From Aliarcobacter sp. (GTDB lineage Bacteria > Campylobacterota > Campylobacteria > Campylobacterales > Arcobacteraceae): DNA of 7,221 nt. The notes below the pieces were generated by a model. The model saw only the letters and a list, made by a program, of their open reading frames with translations. It made no database searches and was not told the origin of the DNA. Within the stretch, counting starts at the first letter, position 1. Each line of letters starts with the position of its first letter. Location: positions 1-7,221 of the forward strand of contig JAGOHQ010000036.1 in assembly GCA_017996075.1 (NCBI GenBank), in the 5' to 3' direction. Positions 1 through 6,205 of the stretch are shown in pieces. A program made the position numbers and the translations under genes.

Positions 1-913
1 TATTTTCAAAAAGAGGTTTTAAGCTTGCACCCTTATCATCACCCCCAATAATAATATGTATGTTTTTATCTTTATATGGAACTAAGGCATTTATTGTTGC
101 ATCATAATTTGTAGCTTTACTATCATCAATCCACAATCTATTTTTACTATCTCTAAACTCTTCAACTTTGTGTTTATCAATCTTATAAGAGTTTATTAAA
201 TCATAATCTACATCACCAAAAATTATCTTTCTTGAAATCATTGCCATTATAGCATCTAGCAAGAATGGTTCATTGAACTTTATTTTACTCTTATCAATTT
301 TAAAATGATTACATAAATCATCACTTGAATTATAATATATTGTATGAGCAGATGTTTTAAAATCTTTATATAAGGCTGGAATAATAGCAACATCTGTTTC
401 ACTCATAAGTTCTAAAGGTTTTAACTTTGCTTTTTTATATTCATCAAAATTTCCATGCCAAGTTATATGATCTTCTGTTATTGGTAAAAGAATATAGATA
501 TTTGGTTTTGCTTTTTTTGTATAGTGAAGTGTAAATGATGATGTTTCAAGTATCCAAATTTTCTTATCTTTATTTAATCCACTCAAAGGAACACCAATAT
601 TACCACCATAACAAGAATCAAATTTCTCAAGTAGGTACTGGGACATTTGAGTTGTTGTAGTTTTTCCATTTGTTCCACTAATCCAAATAGTAAAAGGCAT
701 TTCATCATAAAATAGGTCATAATCACTAATAATATTTTTTGATGCGAGCACAAGTTTATTATGTGGTGGCATTCCAGGGCTTACAATAGTTAAATCATTT
801 GAATTTTTATCAAAAGATTCTAAGTCATTGTCATCATATAAAATAGCATCTGGAAATCTTTTTTTCAAAGCAAGTGCTGTTTTACCTTTTCCTAAAATTC
901 TTAAATTTTGCAT
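1..913 (-). CDS. murD: UDP-N-acetylmuramoyl-L-alanine--D-glutamate ligase MurD, partial (C-terminus off the left edge)
   Basis: MurD is a cytoplasmic Mur ligase that adds D-glutamate to UDP-MurNAc-L-Ala using ATP, the second amino-acid step of the peptidoglycan stem peptide. I translated the open minus-strand frame from the ATG at 913 to the window edge and obtained 304 residues without a stop. Visible signatures are the ATP-binding loop GTNGKTT (about 80-86), GGNIGVPL (103-110), ETSSF (123-127), EDHITWHG (147-154), a KAKLK segment (161-165) that probably holds the lysine carbamylated in Mur ligases, DDSKATNYDAT (263-273) and IIGGDDKGA (288-296). DSKATN together with GGDDKGA distinguishes MurD from MurC, MurE and MurF. 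The C-terminal domain is mostly missing; family members are usually about 400-450 residues. The P-loop comes early (residue 80), so the N-terminal uracil-binding domain is compact. The start lies 2 nt after the mraY stop, with a weak GAG at 920-922, which suggests translational coupling in an mraY-murD operon. Confidence 0.96.
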   Translation of the reverse strand, partial: MQNLRILGKGKTALALKKRFPDAILYDDNDLESFDKNSNDLTIVSPGMPPHNKLVLASKNIISDYDLFYDEMPFTIWISGTNGKTTTTQMSQYLLEKFDSCYGGNIGVPLSGLNKDKKIWILETSSFTLHYTKKAKPNIYILLPITEDHITWHGNFDEYKKAKLKPLELMSETDVAIIPALYKDFKTSAHTIYYNSSDDLCNHFKIDKSKIKFNEPFLLDAIMAMISRKIIFGDVDYDLINSYKIDKHKVEEFRDSKNRLWIDDSKATNYDATINALVPYKDKNIHIIIGGDDKGASLKPLFEN

Positions 914-915
914 TT

Positions 916-1977
916 TTATCTCAACTTTAAACTTAGTAGTGCAACAAGATTTGCCATAAAAGATATTATCCAAAATCGCACAATTATTTTATTCTCTTTC
1001 CAACCTTTTTGTTCAAAATGGTGGTGAATAGGAGCCATTAAAAAAACTCTTTTTTGTCTTAATTTATATGAACCAACTTGTAACATAACTGAAACTGTCT
1101 CTAAAACAAATATAAATCCAATAGCTATCAGTAAAATTTCAGATTTTGCAACAATTGCTAAATAACCCATAAATGCACCTAAAGGTAAAGAACCACTATC
1201 TCCCATAAAAACTTCAGCAGGATAAGCATTAAACCACAAAAACCCAATTAAAGCACCAATAATTGCAGCTCCCATAATTGCTAACTCTCCAGCTATACTA
1301 ATATTTGGCATTAATAAATAGTTCGCAAAACCAATATGACCAACAACATAAACCAAAATTGATAAAGTTGAAAATGCTAATATTGATGGAACAGTTGCCA
1401 AACCATCAAGCCCATCTGTAAGATTTACAGCATTTGAAGAACCAACAATTATAAACATCCAAAAAATAATAGCTAAAATTCCCATTTCAAATATAGGAAA
1501 TTTGTAAAATGGTATATACAAATCGCTCGTATGTCCAAGATAAAATAGTAGTGCCACAACAAATCCAGCACTTATAAACTGTAAAAGAAGTTTCATTCTT
1601 GCACTAAGCCCTGCACTATTTTTTGCTTTTAAAATTTTTGATAAATCATCCTTTATACCAATTAGTGAGAATAAGGCAAGAGTCAAAAGCCCACCAATAA
1701 TATAAAAATTGTTTAATTTTGCTGTTAGTATTGTTGCAATAATTGTGGAAAATATAAAAACAACTCCACCCATAGTAGGAGTTCCTGCTTTTGCTTGATG
1801 TGCTTGTGGTGCTAGTTCATAGATAGGTTGTGAAGCTTTTTTACTTTTTGCCCAACTTATAAATTTTGGCATTAGATACATTGTAAAAACAAAAGCTAAA
1901 AAGAAGCTAATTCCTGCACGAACTGAAATATATTGAAAAATGTTTATTTCTAAATGTCTGTAGAGCCAATAAAACAA
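916..1977 (-). CDS. mraY: Phospho-N-acetylmuramoyl-pentapeptide-transferase MraY (TTG start)
   Basis: MraY is an integral inner-membrane enzyme. It transfers phospho-MurNAc-pentapeptide from UDP onto undecaprenyl phosphate, giving lipid I and UMP, the first membrane step of peptidoglycan synthesis. The 353-residue product is full length for the family and is made of many hydrophobic helices joined by short polar loops. Diagnostic motifs are KAGTPTMGG (63-71), the catalytic-site aspartates in IKDDLSK (Asp110, Asp111), [10 protein letters not shown] (185-194), [11 protein letters not shown] (257-267, Asp260), and the HHH loop in MAPIHHHFE (314-322). The start codon is TTG at 1975-1977, read on the minus strand. 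It has a good TAAGG Shine-Dalgarno 7 nt upstream, and the next in-frame Met (residue 33) lies inside the first membrane helix. The stop is 2 nt before the murD ATG, so the two are probably co-transcribed and coupled. It is transcribed away from gpmI from a shared 71-nt region. Confidence 0.97.
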   Translation of the reverse strand: MFYWLYRHLEINIFQYISVRAGISFFLAFVFTMYLMPKFISWAKSKKASQPIYELAPQAHQAKAGTPTMGGVVFIFSTIIATILTAKLNNFYIIGGLLTLALFSLIGIKDDLSKILKAKNSAGLSARMKLLLQFISAGFVVALLFYLGHTSDLYIPFYKFPIFEMGILAIIFWMFIIVGSSNAVNLTDGLDGLATVPSILAFSTLSILVYVVGHIGFANYLLMPNISIAGELAIMGAAIIGALIGFLWFNAYPAEVFMGDSGSLPLGAFMGYLAIVAKSEILLIAIGFIFVLETVSVMLQVGSYKLRQKRVFLMAPIHHHFEQKGWKENKIIVRFWIISFMANLVALLSLKLR

Positions 1978-1984
1978 AATTAAA

Positions 1985-1989
1985 CCTTA
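1985..1989 (-). promoter_or_regulatory. Shine-Dalgarno site for mraY, supports the TTG start
   Basis: On the minus strand this reads TAAGG, with a 7-nt spacer to the TTG initiation codon at 1977. No ATG is available nearby in frame, so this site is what fixes the mraY start. It is part of the AAGGTTTAA arm that is repeated in inverted orientation before gpmI. Confidence 0.7.
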
Positions 1990-1992
1990 GAT

Positions 1993-2020
1993 TTGATAAA
2001 ATATTGTGAGATTATATAAT
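1993..2020 (+). promoter_or_regulatory. Predicted sigma-70-type promoter for the gpmI-ABC-pbp unit
   Basis: A TTGATA -35-like hexamer at 1993-1998 is followed, after 16 nt, by a consensus TATAAT -10 at 2015-2020. The predicted transcription start is near 2027, giving a leader of about 22 nt that keeps the AAGG ribosome-binding site at 2035-2038. Campylobacterota promoters usually depend mainly on the -10, so the -35 match is supportive rather than decisive. The start point itself is an inference. Confidence 0.7.
2011..2016 (-). promoter_or_regulatory. Predicted -10 element for mraY-murD, overlapping the gpmI -10
   Basis: The sequence ATTATATAAT at 2011-2020 is a perfect palindrome, so the minus strand also reads TATAAT, at 2016-2011. 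It lies 33 nt upstream of the mraY TTG. A start near 2004 would give a leader of about 27 nt that includes the TAAGG site. No convincing -35 hexamer is visible on this strand; the corresponding area is only T-rich. I therefore hold it with less confidence than the plus-strand promoter. Confidence 0.5.
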
Positions 2021-2034
2021 ATTTAAGTTTTTAA

Positions 2035-2038
2035 AAGG
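2035..2038 (+). promoter_or_regulatory. Shine-Dalgarno site for gpmI
   Basis: AAGG lies 10 nt before the ATG at 2049, slightly long but acceptable spacing. It sits in the AAGGTTTAA arm that mirrors the mraY site, and it fixes the gpmI start at residue 1 of the conserved N-terminus. Confidence 0.6.
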
Positions 2039-2048
2039 TTTAAACAAA

Positions 2049-3524
2049 ATGAGTAAAAAAACAGTTTTAATTATAACAGATGGTATTGGACACAATAGTT
2101 CTTGCAATTTTAATGCCTTTTGTAATGCAAAAAAACCAACATATGATTATCTTTTTTCAAATGTACCTTATAGCTTAATCCACACATATGGAGAGTATGT
2201 TGGATTACCAGATAATCAAATGGGAAATAGTGAAGTTGGACATATGACTATTGGAAGTGGAAGAGTTTTATATCAAGATTTAGTAAAAATACATTTAGCT
2301 ATCAAAAATGATACACTTAAAGATAATGTTATTGTAAAAAATACAATTGAAAAATCAAACAATATTCATCTAATTGGACTTGCTAGTGATGGAGGAGTTC
2401 ACTCTCATATTGATCATATTATTGCCTTAGCAAAAATAGCCCAAAATAAAAATAAAAAAGTTTGGCTTCACCTTATAACAGATGGAAGAGATGTAGCCCC
2501 TGATTGTGCAAAAATCTATATTGAAAAAGTTATAAATATATGCAATGAGAATATAAAAATTGCAACAATTGGTGGAAGATATTATGGAATGGATAGAGAT
2601 AATAGATGGGATAGAGTAGAACTTGCTTATAATGCAATTGCAAATGCAACTCCTAAAACCAAAGATAATATTTTAGATTTTATAGATAACTCTTACAAAA
2701 ATGAGATATTTGATGAGTTTTTAATTCCAACTGCGCTAGATGGTTATGATGGAATTAAAGATGGTGATGGAGTTATTTTTTGCAATTTTAGAAGCGATAG
2801 AGCAAGAGAGCTTTCAAGTGTATTTGCAAAAAATGATTTTAAAGAGTTTGAGAAAAAACCTTTAAATGTTCAAATTGCAAGTATGACTCAGTATGATAAA
2901 AATATTCCAATTCCTGTAATATTTGAAAAAGATAATCCAACAAATACTTTAGCGCAAGTTATTTCAGATGCTGGCTTAACTCAACTTCATACAGCAGAAA
3001 CTGAAAAATATGCTCATGTAACATTTTTCTTTAATGGTGGAGTTGAAGAGCCATTTTTAAATGAAACAAGAGTTTTAATCCCTTCACCAAATGTTGCAAC
3101 TTATGATTTACAACCCCAAATGTCAGCTCCAAAAGTAGGAGAAGCTGTAAAACTTGCTATGAAAAATCAAACAGATTTTATTGTTGTAAACTTTGCAAAT
3201 GGTGATATGGTAGGACATACTGGAGTTTATGAAGCGGCTATTAAAGCTGTTGAAGCTGTTGATTATGAACTTGGACTTATTTTAGAAGAGGCAAAAAAAG
3301 AGAACTATAATATAGTATTAACATCTGACCATGGAAATTGTGAGATGATGAAAGATGAAAATGGAAATACTCTTACAAATCATACAGTTGGAGATGTTTA
3401 TTGTTTTGTGATTGCACCAAATGTTAAAGAAGTAAAAACTGGAAGTTTAAATAACATTGCACCAACAGTTTTAAAACTTATGGGACTTGATATACCAAAA
3501 GAGATGGATGAACCACTAATTTGA
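2049..3524 (+). CDS. gpmI: 2,3-bisphosphoglycerate-independent phosphoglycerate mutase GpmI
   Basis: GpmI interconverts 3-phosphoglycerate and 2-phosphoglycerate in the cytosol through a phosphoserine intermediate and a two-metal (usually Mn) site of the alkaline phosphatase superfamily. It serves glycolysis and gluconeogenesis. The 491-residue length is typical. Motifs in order: the metal-binding ITDGIGHN start (Asp11); [14 protein letters not shown] (52-65) with the phospho-acceptor Ser61; ASDGGVHSH (112-120); ITDGRD (143-148); [15 protein letters not shown] (175-189); NFRSDRARE (246-254); [16 protein letters not shown] (316-331); [12 protein letters not shown] (381-392); TSDHGNCE (425-432); and NHT (444-446). 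All expected catalytic and metal-binding motifs appear intact. It is the first gene of the plus-strand unit, divergent from mraY. Its stop overlaps the TTG start of the next gene. The first and second proteins should be translationally coupled although they have no obvious functional link. Confidence 0.97.
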   Translation: MSKKTVLIITDGIGHNSSCNFNAFCNAKKPTYDYLFSNVPYSLIHTYGEYVGLPDNQMGNSEVGHMTIGSGRVLYQDLVKIHLAIKNDTLKDNVIVKNTIEKSNNIHLIGLASDGGVHSHIDHIIALAKIAQNKNKKVWLHLITDGRDVAPDCAKIYIEKVINICNENIKIATIGGRYYGMDRDNRWDRVELAYNAIANATPKTKDNILDFIDNSYKNEIFDEFLIPTALDGYDGIKDGDGVIFCNFRSDRARELSSVFAKNDFKEFEKKPLNVQIASMTQYDKNIPIPVIFEKDNPTNTLAQVISDAGLTQLHTAETEKYAHVTFFFNGGVEEPFLNETRVLIPSPNVATYDLQPQMSAPKVGEAVKLAMKNQTDFIVVNFANGDMVGHTGVYEAAIKAVEAVDYELGLILEEAKKENYNIVLTSDHGNCEMMKDENGNTLTNHTVGDVYCFVIAPNVKEVKTGSLNNIAPTVLKLMGLDIPKEMDEPLI

Positions 3525-4210
3525 TAGATATAAAAGAGTTAAAAATTAGTTTCAATAATAAAAGCTTAGTTGATATTGCTTTTACTATAAAAAGTTCAAC
3601 AGCTCTAATAGGAGAGAGTGGAAGTGGAAAATCACTTACACTAAAAGCTATCTTAAATCTCCTATCTAGTTCATTAGAGGTAAAGAAAAATATAAGTAGT
3701 GATTTTGAATTGAGTTTTGATACGATTGGGTTTATTCCTCAAAATCCTTTTACATCATTATCATCTATGACAAAGATAAAAAATCAGATTTTCTGTAGTG
3801 ATGAAAAAAAAGAAGAGGTTTTTAAACTTTTAGATTTACCTTTAGAAATTTTAGAAAAATATCCTTCACAAATAAGTGGTGGACAAACGCAAAGAGTTGT
3901 AATTGCAATAGCTTTAAGCCGTGATATAAAACTTCTTTTACTTGATGAACCAACAACTGCACTTGATTTTGAAAATAAAACAAATATTATAAATATTATA
4001 AACGATTTAAAAGATAAGCTAAATATTAATATACTTTTTGTAACTCACGATATTGAATCAATCAAAGATATTTGTGATGATATTGTTATTATAAAAAATG
4101 GATATGTTGTTGAGTTTGGAAAAACACAAGAAGTTTTAAATAACCCACAAAATGAATATACGAAAAAGCTTTTAAACTCAAGCTTTAAAAACAAAAAATT
4201 TAGGAATTAA
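3521..4210 (+). CDS. ABC transporter ATP-binding protein, peptide/nickel (Opp/Dpp/Nik)-like single domain
   Basis: This is a 229-residue ABC nucleotide-binding domain, a cytosolic ATPase subunit. Visible motifs: Walker A GESGSGKS (31-38), Q-loop in [12 protein letters not shown] (72-83, Gln74), signature [15 protein letters not shown] (118-132), Walker [13 protein letters not shown] (138-149, Asp142, catalytic Glu143) and H-loop His176 in VTHD. All catalytic elements are intact. The [10 protein letters not shown] and [12 protein letters not shown] (207-218) segments resemble the oligopeptide/dipeptide/nickel importer ATPases. It lacks the long C-terminal tail of OppD/DppD (over 300 residues), and its helical domain between the Q-loop and signature is short. 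The start is TTG at 3521, overlapping the gpmI stop (TTGA). No strong ribosome-binding site precedes it (a GGA 12 nt upstream), so coupling to gpmI translation is likely. No in-frame ATG occurs before Walker A. No permease, second ATPase or binding protein lies in the window, so substrate and direction of transport are unknown. Confidence 0.88.
   Translation: MIDIKELKISFNNKSLVDIAFTIKSSTALIGESGSGKSLTLKAILNLLSSSLEVKKNISSDFELSFDTIGFIPQNPFTSLSSMTKIKNQIFCSDEKKEEVFKLLDLPLEILEKYPSQISGGQTQRVVIAIALSRDIKLLLLDEPTTALDFENKTNIINIINDLKDKLNINILFVTHDIESIKDICDDIVIIKNGYVVEFGKTQEVLNNPQNEYTKKLLNSSFKNKKFRN
4201..4205 (+). promoter_or_regulatory. Shine-Dalgarno site for the penicillin-binding protein gene
   Basis: TAGGA overlaps the final codons of the ABC ATPase gene and lies 8 nt before the ATG at 4214. 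It supports that start and independent ribosome entry, unlike the weak site before the ABC gene. Confidence 0.65.
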
Positions 4211-4213
4211 AAG

Positions 4214-6205
4214 ATGTTAAAATTTTTAACAAAAGCGATAATATTTTTAGGAGTAGTTGTTGGAGCTATTACTTTTGTATATCTATACGATTTATATCAA
4301 GAGATAAAAGATGATATTGATAGTGTTGTAAACTACAATCCAAAACAAAGTACACAATTTTTTGATAAAAATGGGAAACTTTTGGCAAATACTTTTAAAG
4401 ATGAAAATAGAGAGTATGTAAACTATGACGATATTCCAGCACGTGTAATAGAAGGACTTGTTGCTATTGAAGATACACAGTTTTTTGAACATTTTGGAGT
4501 AAATCCAGATGCAATTAGCAGAGCTGTTATAAAAAATATTCAATCAGGTGGATATAGCGAAGGAGCTAGTACTCTTACTCAGCAACTTATAAAAGTTTTA
4601 CTTTTAAGTAGAGAAAAAAAGATTATAAGAAAAGTAAAAGAGGCTTTATTGGCTATAAGACTTGAAACAGTTCTTACAAAAGAGGAGATTTTAGAGAGAT
4701 ATTTAAATCATGTATATTTTGGACATGGTTATTATGGTGTAAAAACTGCTGCAAAAGGTTATTTTAAAAAGAATCTATATGAATTAACTTTAAAAGAGAT
4801 AGCTATTTTAGTTGGACTTCCAAGAGCTCCTAGTTTTTATGACCCAACAAAAAATCTTCAAGTTTCACTTGCACGTGCAAATCAAGTTATAACAAGAATG
4901 CATACTTTAGGTTGGATTAATAATGAACAGTTTGAAGAGTCAATAAACGAAACTCCAACTATTTATAACCAAACTTTAACTCAAAATATAGCTCCATATG
5001 CTATTGATTATGCTGTTAGCGAACTTGTAAATGATATTCCTGATATTTTATATGGTGGATATAAAGTATATTTAACAATAGATTTAGAGACTCAAGAAAT
5101 TGCAAATGCTGCTATAAAAAAAGCATACGATGAAGCTATGCAAAGAGATAAAAATATAAGGGATGGTTCAAAAAATCCAGATAATGACGCTTTTACAAAA
5201 GAGCTAAATGCAGCAATGCTTACTTTAGAAAGTAGCACTGGAAGAATTTTGGCAATGGTTGGTGGAGTTGATTACAATCAATCAGTATTTAACAGAGCTT
5301 TCCAATCAAAAAGACAAGCAGGAAGTGCAATAAAACCATTTTTATATCAAACTGCTTTAAATGAAGGTTATAATCCAGCTAGTCAGCTTTTTGATATAGG
5401 TAGAACTTATACATATACAGTTGGTGGTGTTCAAAAGAAATGGCAACCAAAAAATTATGGTGGAAATTTTCAAGGAATTGTAAGTCTTAGAGACTCTCTT
5501 GTACAATCAAGAAATTTATCAACACTAAACTTAGTAACAGATGTTGGAGTAAATACTACTACGGATGATTTAAAAAGATATGGATTTAAAGATATAGTTG
5601 ATAACTTATCTGTAACTTTAGGTTCAATGAGTGTAAATTTAATAGAGTTTAGTCAAGCTTATACAATTTTTTCAAACAACGGAGTACAAGTAAAACCATA
5701 TATTGTGGAACAAATTGTAAATAAAGATGGAAAAAGTGTAACTTTTGAACCTCAAAGAAAAGAGCTTAATCCTCCTGAACAATCATATTTAATAACTTCA
5801 ATTTTAAAAGATGTTGTAACAAAAGGAACAGGAAGAAGAGCAGCAGTTGATGGTATAGAACTAGCTGGAAAAACAGGTACAACTAATGATAATATAGATG
5901 CTTGGTTTTGTGGTTATTCTCCATCTATTCAAACTATTGTTTGGTTTGGAAATGATAATAATACACCAATGAGAAGAGCAGAAACAGGAAGCACAATAGC
6001 AGCTCCAGCATTTTCATATTTTTTCAAAAAATATCTTGAAATTCATCCTGAAATACCAAGAACTTTTACAAAACCAAACAATGTTTATAGTGGAGAATTT
6101 ATGGGTAAGGAAGAACTTTATACGGATATATCACCACTTCCTGATATAGATTCTCAAATCATTATAGACCAAACATCTCCAGATGGAAATAGTATGGAAT
6201 TTTAA
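4214..6205 (+). CDS. pbpA: Class A penicillin-binding protein, PBP1A family (transglycosylase/transpeptidase)
   Basis: This bifunctional peptidoglycan synthase is anchored in the inner membrane with its catalytic domains in the periplasm. It polymerises lipid II into glycan strands and cross-links the stem peptides. Of 663 residues, a single N-terminal membrane anchor spans about 6-25. The GT51 transglycosylase domain follows: EDTQFFEHFG (86-95, catalytic Glu86), GASTLTQQLIK (117-127), RKVKEALLAIRLE (139-151), EEILERYLNHVYFGHGYYGV (157-176) and GLPRAPSFYDP (201-211). The penicillin-binding transpeptidase domain shows SAIK (371-374, nucleophile Ser371), SRN (432-434) and KTGT (553-556), all intact. 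The length is short next to E. coli PBP1A (about 850) but suits the compact form of Campylobacterota. It starts 3 nt after the ABC ATPase stop and ends the plus-strand unit. Its stop overlaps that of the convergent TamB-like gene. Annotators may call it pbpA, mrcA or pbp1A. Confidence 0.96.
   Translation: MLKFLTKAIIFLGVVVGAITFVYLYDLYQEIKDDIDSVVNYNPKQSTQFFDKNGKLLANTFKDENREYVNYDDIPARVIEGLVAIEDTQFFEHFGVNPDAISRAVIKNIQSGGYSEGASTLTQQLIKVLLLSREKKIIRKVKEALLAIRLETVLTKEEILERYLNHVYFGHGYYGVKTAAKGYFKKNLYELTLKEIAILVGLPRAPSFYDPTKNLQVSLARANQVITRMHTLGWINNEQFEESINETPTIYNQTLTQNIAPYAIDYAVSELVNDIPDILYGGYKVYLTIDLETQEIANAAIKKAYDEAMQRDKNIRDGSKNPDNDAFTKELNAAMLTLESSTGRILAMVGGVDYNQSVFNRAFQSKRQAGSAIKPFLYQTALNEGYNPASQLFDIGRTYTYTVGGVQKKWQPKNYGGNFQGIVSLRDSLVQSRNLSTLNLVTDVGVNTTTDDLKRYGFKDIVDNLSVTLGSMSVNLIEFSQAYTIFSNNGVQVKPYIVEQIVNKDGKSVTFEPQRKELNPPEQSYLITSILKDVVTKGTGRRAAVDGIELAGKTGTTNDNIDAWFCGYSPSIQTIVWFGNDNNTPMRRAETGSTIAAPAFSYFFKKYLEIHPEIPRTFTKPNNVYSGEFMGKEELYTDISPLPDIDSQIIIDQTSPDGNSMEF

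Larger units (their letters stand above)
1980..2043. repeat. Inverted repeat flanking the divergent mraY/gpmI promoter region
   Basis: The 9-bp arm TTAAACCTT at 1980-1988 is the exact reverse complement of AAGGTTTAA at 2035-2043. Each arm contains the ribosome-binding AAGG of the gene it faces (mraY on the left, gpmI on the right). The simplest reading is two similar translation-initiation regions in mirror image. The 46-nt separation makes a strong DNA or RNA hairpin less likely, and no single predicted transcript would contain both arms. A protein operator is possible but there is no direct evidence for it. Confidence 0.5.

Noticed and set aside
2038..2045. GTTTAAAC palindrome before gpmI as an operator
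   Set aside because: It is an 8-bp AT-rich palindrome overlapping the ribosome-binding region and easily arises by chance at this base composition. No second copy supports a regulator site.
4165..4186. AAAGCTT ... AAGCTTT inverted repeat near the end of the ABC gene, considered as a terminator between ABC and pbpA
   Set aside because: The stem is only 7 bp and AT-rich with an 8-nt loop, is followed by A-rich rather than T-rich sequence, and lies within coding sequence of a tightly packed pair. It is unlikely to terminate transcription.
4292..4543. 83-codon minus-strand open frame inside the PBP gene
   Set aside because: It is antisense to the conserved anchor and start of the transglycosylase domain. 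Its product is low-complexity (Ile/Phe/Asn/Lys-rich) with no recognisable family. It is a shadow of pbpA.
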